Source of the DNA: an uncultured Chloroflexales bacterium | GTDB taxonomy: Bacteria > Chloroflexota > Chloroflexia > Chloroflexales > Chloroflexaceae | Assembly (NCBI GenBank): GCA_937918935.1 | Contig: CAKZSI010000030.1 | Coordinates: 148,878 to 212,877, forward strand | Direction: 5' to 3' | DNA length: 64,000 nucleotides | Shown here: positions 37,140-45,468 of the stretch, one piece after another | Layout of the letters: each line of letters starts with the position of its first letter | Position numbering within the stretch: position 1 is the first letter of the stretch | Translations under genes and position numbers: made by a program | Notes under the pieces: generated by a model | Told to the model about the DNA's origin: nothing | Databases searched by the model: none | Seen by the model: only the letters and a program-made list of their open reading frames with translations

Positions 37140-38645
37140 ATGCAGCCTCCCGCCAATCGCGTCATTGTGGTAGGCGCCGGCCTCGGTGGGCTGGCCGCCG
37201 CCATCCGTCTGGCCGCCGCCGGCCGCCATGTTATCGTGTTGGAGAAAAACGAGCGTGTGGGCGGGAAACTTAACCTCCTGCGCGAGGCCGGCTACACCTT
37301 CGACACCGGCCCATCCCTGCTCACGATGCCGTGGGTGATCGAGGAGTTGTTTGCCGCCGCTGGCCGCCGCGCCGCCGATTACCTCACCCTTGAGCAGATC
37401 GAACCGACCTGCCGCTACCACTGGCCCGACGGCACGATTTTTAACGCCTGGCAACGCCTGCCCCAACTGATCCAGGAGATCGAACGCCTCAGCCCGCCCG
37501 ATGTGCCGGCGTTCTTCCGCTTCCTGGCCCACACCGCGCGTATCTACGACGCCGTCGCCGATACCTTTCTGCTCAAACCCTTCGATGGCCTGCACGAACT
37601 GCTGACGCCTCGGCTCCTCCGCGACGGCCCGAACATTGATGCTCTGCGTAGCGTTGACGCCGCGGTACGCTCGTTCTTTCGCAGCCCCTACCTGCGGCAA
37701 GTCTTTAACCGCTATGCCACCTACAACGGCTCATCGCCCTACATCTCGCCGGCGACCTTTAACGTGATCGCCTACATTGAGTTCGCCGAGGGCGGCTGGT
37801 ACGTGCGCGGCGGGATGTATGCCCTGGCCCTGGCCCTGCTGCGCCTGGCCGCCGAACTCGGGGTGGAGGTGCGCACCGGCGCCCCGGTCGTCGCGGTTAC
37901 GACCAGCGGTCGCCGTGTGTGTGGCGTGCGCCTGGCCAATGGCGAGGAACTGGCTGCCGGTCAGGTGCTAATCAACGCCGACCCGAGCTACGCCTACCGC
38001 ACGCTCATTCCCGACCAGGAGGCCACGGCCGCGCGCCTGGCCCGCCAGGAGATCTCCTGCAGCGGCTTCGTGCTCTTTCTCGGCGTGAACCGGCAATACC
38101 CCCAGCTGGCGCACCACAATATCTTCTTCAGCCACGACTACCCTCGCGAGTTTGCGGCAATCTTTCAAAAGGGCGTTCCCGCCGCCGACCCGACGGTCTA
38201 CGTCGCCGCAACGGCCATTACCGATCCCGAACACGCTCCGCCCGGCCATCTCAACCTGTTTGTGCTGGTGAACGCGCCTGCCCTCAATCCCCGTGTGTGC
38301 TGGAAACGCGAGGCCCGTCCCTACCGGGACGGCATCGTCGCCAAACTGGAACGGATGGGTCTCACCGACCTCAACCGCCATATCGTCTACGAACAGATCT
38401 GGACGCCGGTCGACATCGCCGAACGGTACAATGCCCCCGGCGGCGCCATCTACGGCTGGGCCTCGCATTCACCCTTCAGCGCCTTCTTTCGCCCGCCGCT
38501 GCGCGCCCGCGATCCCCAGGGGCTCTATTTCGTCGGCGGCGGCACTCACCCCGGCGGCGGCATTCCACTGGTGCTTCTCTCCGGGCGCGCCGTGGCCGAG
38601 CGCGTCGTCGCCGACGGCAGGCGCACGGGCGCCACAACTGGATAG
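37140..38645 (+). CDS. CrtI-family carotenoid desaturase (phytoene desaturase-like)
   Basis: 501 residues. The N-terminal FAD motif VVGAGLGGLAAAIRLAAAGRHVIVLEKNERVGGK (about 8-42) and GYTFDTGPSLLTMP, together with the C-terminal LYFVGGGTHPGGGIPLVLLSGRAVAERV, are typical of bacterial CrtI-type desaturases and related CrtD/CrtN enzymes. It would introduce double bonds into a carotenoid precursor at the membrane. No crtB or cyclase lies beside it, so the exact substrate cannot be fixed. ATG 37140 is about 25 bases after the cpaF terminator. The structured RNA region begins 130 bases downstream. Confidence 0.88.
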   Translation: MQPPANRVIVVGAGLGGLAAAIRLAAAGRHVIVLEKNERVGGKLNLLREAGYTFDTGPSLLTMPWVIEELFAAAGRRAADYLTLEQIEPTCRYHWPDGTIFNAWQRLPQLIQEIERLSPPDVPAFFRFLAHTARIYDAVADTFLLKPFDGLHELLTPRLLRDGPNIDALRSVDAAVRSFFRSPYLRQVFNRYATYNGSSPYISPATFNVIAYIEFAEGGWYVRGGMYALALALLRLAAELGVEVRTGAPVVAVTTSGRRVCGVRLANGEELAAGQVLINADPSYAYRTLIPDQEATAARLARQEISCSGFVLFLGVNRQYPQLAHHNIFFSHDYPREFAAIFQKGVPAADPTVYVAATAITDPEHAPPGHLNLFVLVNAPALNPRVCWKREARPYRDGIVAKLERMGLTDLNRHIVYEQIWTPVDIAERYNAPGGAIYGWASHSPFSAFFRPPLRARDPQGLYFVGGGTHPGGGIPLVLLSGRAVAERVVADGRRTGATTG

Positions 38646-38776
38646 CACCCGCCGCGCGCCAAAACTCTTTACACCCCGCTGGTCTATTCTTCGTATCAAG
38701 AGGTGCAACCTCCCGCCCCTCAAGCCCACAAAATGCCGAGAGGGGCCTTTATTATCGTTAAGATACGATTAAACTC

Positions 38777-38805
38777 TTGATTCTTTGGCCTCAAAATGCT
38801 ATGAT
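38777..38805 (+). promoter_or_regulatory. Promoter of the structured RNA
   Basis: TTGATT (38777-38782), a 17-base spacer and TATGAT (38800-38805), close to the sigma-70 consensus at ideal spacing. The expected start is at about 38811-38813, two to four bases before the 5' strand of the RNA's closing helix. No coding frame follows. Confidence 0.75.
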
Positions 38806-38811
38806 AGCCGC

Positions 38812-39235
38812 GAAGCCTCAAGGGAACAGCAACATACCAGGGTACCTGAACAGTCGAACATGTGCCGTCGCAAGACAAGCGCCGTCCTCTCACTGTAAAG
38901 AAAAAGAGTGCGCTTAGAGAGGATGGGCGTACGTTAGGGGAAATGGAACGCTACCGTGTAACGTTCCAGGGAGACTAACAGACAAGCGCCGGATCGCTGA
39001 CTGAGCGATCGGATGCTCTGCGAGTTACGGGATGGCCTCTCCGCGCAAAGCTCAACGCGTGTGGACAGGAGGACCTTGCTACCCACGCAAAGCAGGAGCC
39101 ATACCCAGAGGCAAAAGCTGGCCCGGCATAGCGCCACACATGCGTGCGCCGAAGGCAGAGCAGCCGAGGGTCTGCGTAGAGATAAGTAGACTGTAACAGT
39201 CGCTCAATGGCATTGCCGGACCCTTGAGGCCCCAA
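38812..39235 (+). ncRNA. Candidate structured non-coding RNA, class unknown
   Basis: About 420 nt with no coding frame but many possible helices. The ends pair: GCCTCAAGGG (38815-38824) with CCCTTGAGGC (39221-39230), ten perfect base pairs. Inside are CGCC-GTCCTCTC (38880-38891) with GAGAGGAT-GGCG (38917-38929); GTTAG/CTAAC (38933-38937, 38975-38979) enclosing TGGAACG/CGTTCCA (38944-38950, 38962-38968); GATCGCT/AGCGATC (38992-38998, 39004-39010); GCAGA/TCTGC (39155-39159, 39171-39175); and GACTG/CAGTC (39189-39201). A good promoter starts at the first helix, and two terminators lie downstream. RNase P, tmRNA, SRP and 6S signatures were looked for and not found. Confidence 0.65.
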
Positions 39236-39237
39236 TC

Positions 39238-39380
39238 GAGGGAACGGTACGTGTCGGTAACCTAATCGGGAACTGTACGCACGTTCGGTAACCTGGCGGA
39301 AACTGTACGCACGTTCGGTAACCTAGCGGAAACTGTACGCACGTTCGGTAACCTGGCGGAAACACACACGTTACTGGGTC
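39238..39380 (+). repeat. 30-bp tandem repeat after the structured RNA
   Basis: Three near-identical 30-base units (39268-39297, 39298-39327, 39328-39357) of the form GGAAACTGTACGCACGTTCG plus GTAACCTGGC, with diverged partial units on both sides. Each contains GGTAACC, a near-palindrome. There are no spacers, so this is not a CRISPR array. It lies inside the presumed transcript, between the closing helix and the terminators. Confidence 0.85.
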
Positions 39381-39393
39381 ATGGTTCATGCAG

Positions 39394-39417
39394 GGCCGGA
39401 AGGAATACCTTCCGGCC
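39394..39417 (+). terminator. First hairpin terminator of the RNA unit
   Basis: GGCCGGAAGG (39394-39403) and CCTTCCGGCC (39408-39417) pair perfectly around AATA. GTTGCGTTTC follows, a weak T-tract. Confidence 0.55.
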
Positions 39418-39465
39418 GTTGCGTTTCAGGTTGCAACCAGTTCCCATCGGGGTAAACTTGCGTTC

Positions 39466-39509
39466 GCCCCGGTGTTACACAGCGTCGTGTAGCACCGGGG
39501 CGCGTTTTT
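39466..39509 (+). terminator. Second, stronger terminator of the RNA unit
   Basis: GCCCCGGTG (39466-39474) pairs with CACCGGGGC (39493-39501), with inner ACAC/GTGT, then GCG and TTTTT at 39505-39509. The T-run is on the plus strand only, so it ends a rightward transcript; the only rightward unit close upstream is the structured RNA. Confidence 0.8.
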
Positions 39510-39612
39510 GTCAATGGGGAACCGGGAGTTCCCCACGGCGCCACCCGCTGATTGACCTGTAACAATGGCGGCGCAAGCGCAGCGAGCCACACGGCTCAGT
39601 CTTCTCAGCGGA

Positions 39613-40584
39613 TTAAGTATTCCGGTCAGTACTCTGGTCTACACGCACGTCACGCACCTCGGCCGCATTGCCGACGCTGAGCGATTGCGCATGTGGCGCG
39701 ATGCGCCGGATCAGGCCGGTGAGGACCTTGCCGGGGCCGATTTCCAAAAAGGTTGTTACCCCGTCGCTCACCATGCGCTGCACCGAGGCGATCCAGCGCA
39801 CCGGCGCCACCACCTGCGCAACCAGCTCACGCTGCACGTCGCCGGAGGCCACCAGCGGCTCGGCGGTCACATTAGCAATCAGCGGGGTACGCAGGGGCCG
39901 GATGCTCACGCCCTCAATCGCCCGGGCCATCCCCTCGGCAGCGTGCTTCATCAGTGGCGAATGAAACGCCGCGCTCACCTTGAGCGGAACGATGCGCCTG
40001 GCGCCCCGCTCTTTGGCCAGCCGCCCCGCGTGCTCAACCGCGCGCGTGCTTCCGCTGATCACCAGTTGATCTGGCGCGTTGTAGTTCGCCACCACCACCG
40101 TGCTGACGCTCTCTGGCTCCGCTGCTAACGCCTCGCTCGTCTCGCGGCAGATCTGCTCCAGCGTTTCCACGTCGAGGCCCAGCACCGCCGCCATACCGCC
40201 GGCCCGCGCCTCGGCCATCAGTTCTCCGCGTCGCCGCACCAGCCGCAGGGCATCGGCAAAGCTCACCGCGCCCCCGGCCACCAGCGCTGCGTACTCGCCA
40301 AGACTGTGACCGGCTACCGCCTGCGGTGAGGGTAGCGGCCTGCCGGCGACGCTTTCCATGGCCCGCAACAGCGCCGTGCTCACGGTCAGCAGCGCCGGCT
40401 GGACATTCTCGGTCGCCGTCAGTTCTGGCTCAGGTCCTTCAAAGCACAGCCGGGTAAGCGGCAGGTTCAGCGTCGCGTCAGCCTCCTCAAACACCTCGCG
40501 CGCCGCCGGATACTGAGCGTACAGATCGCGGCCCATCCCCACCACTTGCGATCCCTGGCCCGGAAACACCCACGCAATGGTCAT
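39613..40584 (-). CDS. fabD: Malonyl-CoA:ACP transacylase
   Basis: 323 residues that load malonyl groups on acyl carrier protein. FPGQGSQ (7-13), the nucleophile Ser94 in GHSLGEY, and the catalytic His of SAAFHSPLM (about 200) are present, followed by the GPGKVLTGL motif. ATG 40584 overlaps the fabH stop by four bases, so translation is coupled. It is the last gene of the yceD-rpmF-fabH-fabD unit; no fabG, acpP or fabF follows in the window. Confidence 0.97.
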   Translation of the reverse strand: MTIAWVFPGQGSQVVGMGRDLYAQYPAAREVFEEADATLNLPLTRLCFEGPEPELTATENVQPALLTVSTALLRAMESVAGRPLPSPQAVAGHSLGEYAALVAGGAVSFADALRLVRRRGELMAEARAGGMAAVLGLDVETLEQICRETSEALAAEPESVSTVVVANYNAPDQLVISGSTRAVEHAGRLAKERGARRIVPLKVSAAFHSPLMKHAAEGMARAIEGVSIRPLRTPLIANVTAEPLVASGDVQRELVAQVVAPVRWIASVQRMVSDGVTTFLEIGPGKVLTGLIRRIAPHAQSLSVGNAAEVRDVRVDQSTDRNT

Positions 40585-41588
40585 ATCTCGGTCTCCCCCC
40601 AGCGCACCACTGCCGAACCCCACGTCAGCCCGCCGCCAAAGGCGGTCAGCAGCACATAATCACCGGCCTGCACCCGTCGCTGCTCCACGGCTTCGCAGAG
40701 CGCAATTGGCACCGAGGCCGCCGACGTGTTACCGTAACGGTCAAGGTTGACGAAGAAGCGGTCCACCGGCAGTTCCAGGCGCCGGGCGACCGCTTCGATG
40801 ATCCGCATGTTGGCCTGGTGCGGAACCACCAGCGCCACCTCCTCAAAGCGTAGCCCCGCCTCGGCGAGGGCCTGCTCCGCCGACTCGGCCATGCCGCGCA
40901 CGGCGTGCCGAAACATCTCGCGCCCGTTCATGTGCACGTACTGCCGCCCCGTCTGGAGCAGTTCGGGCGTGAGCGGCAGGCGCGCACCGCCAGCGTCCAC
41001 GGCCATCAACGCTTCACCGTCGCCCCAGGCCCCCACGTTGGCGGCGATCAACCCCAGCCGTTCACGGGTAGCCTGGAGCACCACCGCGCCGGCGCCATCA
41101 CCGAACAGCACGCACGTACTGCGATCCTGCCAGTTGATCAGTCGGGTAAAGACATCGGCGGCCACCAGCAGCAGGCAGGTGCTCATGCCACTCTTCACCA
41201 GCGCCGTTGCCACGTTTAGCCCGTACACAAAGCCGCTGCACGCCGCGGCCAGATCGAATGCCCCGGCCCGCGGAATGCCCAGATTGGCCTGCACCGTGCA
41301 GGCAGTGGCGGGAAAGGGCCGGTCCGGCGTGCAGGTCGCGACGATCACGGTATCCACCGCCTCGGGAGGCAAACCGGCCCGTTCGAGCGCCGCGCGACCG
41401 GCGCGGGTAGCCAGGACCGAAGTATACTCGTTCGGCCCGGCCACATAGCGTTGGCTGATGCCGGTCCGGCTACGGATCCATTCATCGGACGTGTCGAGCC
41501 GACGGGCCAGTTCCGCGTTGGTTACCACCCGCTCCGGCAACGCCATTCCCCAACCGGCTATCGCGGCGTAGCGTGGGCCGATCACCAT
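40581..41588 (-). CDS. fabH: Beta-ketoacyl-ACP synthase III
   Basis: 335 residues that start fatty-acid synthesis by condensing acyl-CoA with malonyl-ACP. Cys117 in AAACSGFVYG, the VPHQAN His (about 253) and the YGNTSAAS Asn (about 283) form the catalytic set. A TTG 18 bases upstream is also in frame, but ATG 41588 matches family length. Gene order rpmF-fabH-fabD is the classic bacterial arrangement. Confidence 0.97.
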   Translation of the reverse strand: MVIGPRYAAIAGWGMALPERVVTNAELARRLDTSDEWIRSRTGISQRYVAGPNEYTSVLATRAGRAALERAGLPPEAVDTVIVATCTPDRPFPATACTVQANLGIPRAGAFDLAAACSGFVYGLNVATALVKSGMSTCLLLVAADVFTRLINWQDRSTCVLFGDGAGAVVLQATRERLGLIAANVGAWGDGEALMAVDAGGARLPLTPELLQTGRQYVHMNGREMFRHAVRGMAESAEQALAEAGLRFEEVALVVPHQANMRIIEAVARRLELPVDRFFVNLDRYGNTSAASVPIALCEAVEQRRVQAGDYVLLTAFGGGLTWGSAVVRWGETEI

Positions 41589-41719
41589 TGCCTCTCTATA
41601 TGGCAAAAGGAGCGGCGGCAGATACCGTGGTCAGCCGACCGCTCCTCGCCTCTCACCAGTACAGTTGCAGGCGACCCGTTCGGGCATCAACGCCCGATCG
41701 CCCTCACACCCACCGATCC

Positions 41720-41908
41720 TCACTCGGCCCTGGTGACCTTGATCACCTGGCGGCCTCGATAGTCCCCACACTGCTTACACGGATAATGATTGCGCACCAG
41801 CGCCCCGCAGCGTTGGCACGTCACCAGCACAGGGGCGGTGAGCGCCAGATGCTGCCGGCGGTTGCCACGGCGATGGCGCGAGACTTTTCGCTTCGGTACT
41901 GCACCCAT
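41720..41908 (-). CDS. rpmF: 50S ribosomal protein L32
   Basis: 62 residues beginning GAVPKRKVSRHRRGNRRQH. Two CxxC/CxxC pairs (CQRC and CKQC) make the zinc-binding form. It starts six bases after the yceD stop. The 131 bases to fabH contain no gene. Confidence 0.97.
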   Translation of the reverse strand: MGAVPKRKVSRHRRGNRRQHLALTAPVLVTCQRCGALVRNHYPCKQCGDYRGRQVIKVTRAE

Positions 41909-41914
41909 GACTCT

Positions 41915-42472
41915 TTAACTCCTGCCATTTCGGCGCTTATGGCGTTCGGCCCAGGCTTTCAGCGCATCCAGGGGGTTCTCCTCGGGCCCGGGCGCCTGTT
42001 CTGCTTCTTCGTCCTCGATCCCTTCTGACTGCACCGTGTAACTGACTGGTCGATCGCGGTAAGCCGGGCTCACCGGATTCAGCGGCAACTCCAGAAGCGT
42101 ATACTCCCGAATTGCCTCACCGATATCGGCCATATGCGTGTTGTCGAGGAGAAAGGGGTCCTCTTCGGTAGGCTTCGGCAGGGCGCTGCCGGTGTACACA
42201 TCGATCACCGAGTGGAACTGGTCGCTAAAATCCAGCGTCACAGGATAATCAAATTCTTCCAGCGAGCGCACGCATATCAGCCGCACGGTACCCTGCGCTT
42301 TAACATTGGCCCACACTCCGCTGGCGGTGCGGGTGAAGCGCACGGTTCCACTGATGTCGCGCAGTTTCAGCGTTTCATCGAGGGGCAATTCGGCTTCCGT
42401 GAACGTCAGTTCGCGGCGAGCACCGATCTCTTCCCGCAGCAACTGCGCGACGTTAAACTTTAGATCCGTCAT
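41915..42472 (-). CDS. yceD: YceD/DUF177 family protein
   Basis: 185 residues. The fold signature is VRLICVRSLEEFDYPVTLDFSDQF around 63-87 and the DIGEAIREYTLLELPLNPVSP segment around 115-135. The usual Cys pair of the family is reduced to one Cys here. The protein is linked to 23S rRNA accumulation and almost always precedes rpmF, as here. ATG 42472 is about 150 bases from a consensus promoter. Confidence 0.92.
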   Translation of the reverse strand: MTDLKFNVAQLLREEIGARRELTFTEAELPLDETLKLRDISGTVRFTRTASGVWANVKAQGTVRLICVRSLEEFDYPVTLDFSDQFHSVIDVYTGSALPKPTEEDPFLLDNTHMADIGEAIREYTLLELPLNPVSPAYRDRPVSYTVQSEGIEDEEAEQAPGPEENPLDALKAWAERHKRRNGRS

Positions 42473-42878
42473 GGACGTGTCTGTGAGAGACTATCTCAAA
42501 ATCCCGTGTGACCACACGAAGACGAAGGTATGCTCCTCGCAGGGCCGCACCCTCCCAGACCCTCTCCTCTTCGGCAGGAGTGTTTCGAGACAGTCTCGTT
42601 GTGTTGCAGTTCTGTACTGCAAACGTCACATTATAGGCGACAGGGATGCGTACTGTCAAGGTTGTGCCATCAAGGGGCCAGGGCTTGAGCAAAGTTCGTC
42701 TCCCATGGCCAGGTCTGAGGCGGCCGACCCGGGAGTTTTTTCGCTGGTTTTAGCGATTGCACCATCAAAACGACCGAAAAAAGCAGGGTTGGGGATCGGC
42801 TACGCCCCCAAAACCACCAGAAAAGCGGGGTTGGGAGCGTGCCCCAACAGAGGCGCCCGGCGCCCGGGAGTGGCCGTC
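42473..42878. other. Spacer upstream of yceD with repeats
   Basis: 406 bases with no gene. It contains a minus-strand promoter (42630-42659), a GAGACAGTCTC palindrome (42587-42597), and on the right two tandem family C-like motifs (GGGTTGGGGATCGGCTACGC and GGGGTTGGGAGCGTGCCCC, about 42786-42853). Confidence 0.6.
42630..42659 (-). promoter_or_regulatory. Consensus sigma-70-like promoter for yceD-rpmF-fabH-fabD
   Basis: On the minus strand TTGACA (42654-42659), an 18-base spacer and TATAAT (42630-42635): both hexamers are exact consensus. It is the best promoter match in the window and implies strong housekeeping expression with a leader of about 150 bases. Confidence 0.8.
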
Positions 42879-43328
42879 CTACGCTGGCCCTTCCCCCTTT
42901 GCCGACGGGCCGCGAGCGCCGAGTTCGTGCAGCCCATTGCGCACACTGGTGACCAGTTTGGTCAGGCGAGCATCGAGTTCCTCCAGCACCTGGCGGGCAT
43001 AGTCATCAGCGCCAGCGCGCACCGTGGCAGCTTCCTGTTCCGCCTGTTGCAGCAGCCGGGTACGTTCCGCCTCGACCGCCTCCAGCAGTCCTCGTTCCTC
43101 GAGCACCTGCTGCACCCGTGCCTGCGCCTCGGCGATCAGCCGCTCCTGCTCCTGCACGATGCGCCGCGCCCGCTTGTGCTCTTCGGGGATGGCGACCCGC
43201 ATTCGATCAATAATATCGAGGATACGCTCTTCATCTACCAGGAGCCGGCCGCTGAACGGCACGCGCCGTCCCTCTGCGAGCACGTCTTCCAGTTCATCGA
43301 TCAAATCATCAAGCTCGATGGCGCTCAC
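42879..43328 (-). CDS. Coiled-coil protein of unknown function downstream of coaD
   Basis: 149 residues. A short N-terminal part ([14 protein letters not shown] ... [28 protein letters not shown]) precedes a long charged coiled coil (about 50-135) of the kind seen in ATP-synthase b-subunit-like and DivIVA-like proteins. The start is a GTG overlapping the coaD stop by four bases, so the pair is coupled. The same neighbour is common after coaD in Chloroflexi and Firmicutes as far as I recall; function unknown. Confidence 0.75.
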   Translation of the reverse strand: MSAIELDDLIDELEDVLAEGRRVPFSGRLLVDEERILDIIDRMRVAIPEEHKRARRIVQEQERLIAEAQARVQQVLEERGLLEAVEAERTRLLQQAEQEAATVRAGADDYARQVLEELDARLTKLVTSVRNGLHELGARGPSAKGEGPA

Positions 43329-43816
43329 CCCCTTTGCGCGAACTTTTGCCGCAGCGCCACCACAATATGTGGCGGCACAAACTCCACTGGATCGCGGCCC
43401 ATCCCGGCGATCTCGCGCACCGCGCTGGAACTGATATGGGCATAACGCCGACTGGCCATAAGAACCACCACTTCGATCTCGGGATCGAGGGTCTGGTTCA
43501 ACTGGGCCATATTGTATTCCACCTCAAAGTCGCTCACGGTACGTAAGCCGCGAATGAGGGCTACCGCGCCCATGGCGCGCGCAAAATCCACAGTAAGCGC
43601 ATTGTAACTCACTGCTTCGACCCGTGGCACTTCAGCGATGGCCGTGCGCAGCAGGGCCAGTCGCTCCTCGGTGCTAAACAGCAGGTTCTTCTGCGGACGG
43701 TCGAAGACCCCCATCACCACCCGGTCGAACAGGCGCGTCGCGCGGGCCGCAACGTCTAGATGGGCATAAGTGACCGGGTCAAAACTTCCCGGGTAGACGG
43801 CGATACGCGTGGTCAT
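43325..43816 (-). CDS. coaD: Pantetheine-phosphate adenylyltransferase
   Basis: 163 residues catalysing the penultimate step of coenzyme A synthesis. Opening [14 protein letters not shown] carries the nucleotidyltransferase T/HxxH motif in the form TYAH, where NGH is usual. The [10 protein letters not shown] motif near 130-140 binds the adenylate phosphates. It is preceded by rsmD 24 bases upstream, the standard rsmD-coaD pair. Confidence 0.96.
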   Translation of the reverse strand: MTTRIAVYPGSFDPVTYAHLDVAARATRLFDRVVMGVFDRPQKNLLFSTEERLALLRTAIAEVPRVEAVSYNALTVDFARAMGAVALIRGLRTVSDFEVEYNMAQLNQTLDPEIEVVVLMASRRYAHISSSAVREIAGMGRDPVEFVPPHIVVALRQKFAQRG

Positions 43817-43840
43817 CAGCGACAGACCCTCACGTGCTCT

Positions 43841-44422
43841 TCAGGCATCGGGCTCATCACCTGCCGTGTCCGCATCGAGACGATAGATCGAAAAGCAGGA
43901 GTCGCCAAGGCGGCGATACTTGATCCGCACGGCCCCTGGATAGACGTCGGCCAGGCTTACCCGCGGCGAATGGCCAACAATCAACAGACTTCCTGCGTGG
44001 CCGAGGCCGTTCTCCAGAATGGTCATGATTGTCTGTTCGATCTTTGGATCGGCGTAGGGCGGGTCCATCATAATATAATCGTAATTGCCCGCCCCACGCT
44101 GCTGGTGCAGGAAGCGATCCACCGGCATCTGATGCACCCGGCCATACGCCGCGAGCCTGGTGTGGGCCAGATTATCGCGGATGATGGCGCAGACGTGCGG
44201 CTGCTGCTCGACAAAGTCGGCATACTCGGCCCCGCGTGAGAGAAACTCGATGCCCAGCGCGCCCGTTCCGGCGTACAGGTCGAGCACCCGCCCGCGGATC
44301 GGCCCGTAGCCCTCCAGCACCGAGAAGAGCGACTCCTTCACCCGGTCGAGCATCGGGCGCGTGCCGAGGCCCTTCGGGGCCTTGAGTTTATGCCCTTTGG
44401 CTCTCCCGGTGATCACGCGCAT
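43841..44422 (-). CDS. rsmD: 16S rRNA (guanine(966)-N2)-methyltransferase
   Basis: 193 residues. Opening MRVITGRAKGHKLKAPKG, the TRPMLDRVKESLFSVL segment, the SAM loop VLDLYAGTGALGIEFLSRGA (about 46-65) and the catalytic DPPY about 117-120 are all present. ATG 44422 is chosen over an upstream in-frame start with no conserved sequence. First gene of the rsmD-coaD pair. Confidence 0.95.
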   Translation of the reverse strand: MRVITGRAKGHKLKAPKGLGTRPMLDRVKESLFSVLEGYGPIRGRVLDLYAGTGALGIEFLSRGAEYADFVEQQPHVCAIIRDNLAHTRLAAYGRVHQMPVDRFLHQQRGAGNYDYIMMDPPYADPKIEQTIMTILENGLGHAGSLLIVGHSPRVSLADVYPGAVRIKYRRLGDSCFSIYRLDADTAGDEPDA

Positions 44423-44564
44423 GGCAGACCCTGGTTGCCTATTGCCGGCCCATTGTAGCACGGCCCCTTTTGCGCTTCAACCGGGTTTTTCTGCGGCCCT
44501 GCCCACCAGGTTGCGCTACAGCAGGCATCGGAGGTGACGGGAAAGGCAACCCTGCAGACTGGTT

Positions 44565-44650
44565 GTGTGGAACTGTAGAGGTGTGGAGGTGCAGGACCGT
44601 AGCGCAACGGTTGCACCTCGGCTTGCACTCTGATCTACGCCTCCACAACC
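44565..44650. repeat. Family B repeat element, copy 5
   Basis: Left half TGTAGAGGTGTGGAGGTG (44574-44591) and right half CTACGCCTCCACAACC (44635-44650), with an inner CGCAACGG and TTGCACCTC. It fills most of the gap between rpsI and rsmD. Confidence 0.55.
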
Positions 44651-44707
44651 TGGTAATGAGGAACTGTGGAACAAGAGTCAGGCTGAAACACCTCGCGAAA
44701 CCGCGCC

Positions 44708-45106
44708 TTACCGCTTGGTGTACTGCGGCGCCTTGCGCGCGCGCTTGAGCCCGGCCTTCTTGCGCTCCTTCACCCGCGAATCGCGGGTGAGCAACCCCGC
44801 CTTCTTCAGCGTCGGGCGCAGGTCGGGGTCAAGATCGAGCAAGGCTCGCGCCACGCCATGGCGCACCGCCCCGGCCTGGCCGTGTACCCCGCCGCCGCGT
44901 ACCTTGACCAGCACGTTGAAGCTGGTCGTATTGCCGGTCAACTCCAATGGCATCCAGATCTCGCGCTGCAACAGGTCACGCGGGCCAAAATACTCCTCGG
45001 GCTTCTTGTTATTCACCACGAACTCCCCGCTGCCGGGGAAGAGGCGCACCCGCGCAACTGCGGTTTTGCGGCGCCCGGTGCCCTGGTAGTAGCGTTTTGC
45101 TTCCAT
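44708..45106 (-). CDS. rpsI: 30S ribosomal protein S9
   Basis: 132 residues. [17 protein letters not shown] at the start, the [21 protein letters not shown] core and the C-terminal [11 protein letters not shown] tail, whose final Arg reaches the P-site tRNA. It follows rplM, but 362 repeat-rich bases separate the two where most bacteria have a short gap. Confidence 0.98.
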   Translation of the reverse strand: MEAKRYYQGTGRRKTAVARVRLFPGSGEFVVNNKKPEEYFGPRDLLQREIWMPLELTGNTTSFNVLVKVRGGGVHGQAGAVRHGVARALLDLDPDLRPTLKKAGLLTRDSRVKERKKAGLKRARKAPQYTKR

Positions 45107-45468
45107 CGTCGCCTATCTCCTATTGATCCTTATACAAGGTTCACACCTACGTCATCGTTGGAGCGGGCAGGGAGGCTCCGCCTCCCTGCCCCCCTGCGGC
45201 GGGGGCGCGCCCTGCTCAAACGGGTACGCAACCGGCCGGGCAGCTTAATCAGGTCCTGAAGCCTGTCTAGAAAACTGCTGCGTTAGGGCGGGAAAACCAG
45301 GTTTTCCCACGACCCCGCCCTGGAGGAGGGTCTGGGAGGGCCTTGCCCTTTCAGGAACCCTCGTTCCTCGTTCAGTTGGAAGAGCGTGGGGAAACCAGGT
45401 CTCCCCACCCCCCTGTTCGATAGGAACGCGCAGACCGCCCGGCCCCCCATGCAGGGCCAATGTTCACC
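45107..45468. repeat. Repeat-filled gap between rplM and rpsI
   Basis: A 12-base-arm hairpin at 45165-45191 (GGGCAGGGAGGC and complement), a family A core at 45290-45308 (GGGAAAACC-A-GGTTTTCCC), a GGGAGGGCCTTGCCCT hairpin about 45332, and a second family A core at 45386-45408 with one mismatch. No gene is visible. Confidence 0.7.

Noticed and set aside
38812..39235. RNase P RNA, tmRNA or SRP RNA identity for the structured region
   Set aside because: No GAGGAAAGTCC or ACAGAA...GGCTTA strings of RNase P, no tRNA-like T arm with CCA or tag frame of tmRNA, and no GGAAG...GCAG helix 8 of SRP RNA could be found by eye.
39268..39357. Group II intron domain V similarity (GTACGCACGTTC)
   Set aside because: Only a short string matches; the AGC triad, GAAA loop and complementary strand are missing, and no reverse transcriptase gene is present.
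39238..39380. 30-bp repeats read as CRISPR
   Set aside because: The units are directly adjacent with no spacers.
42879..43328. ATP synthase subunit b for the coiled-coil gene
   Set aside because: There is no N-terminal membrane helix and no other ATP synthase gene nearby; the resemblance is only the coiled coil.
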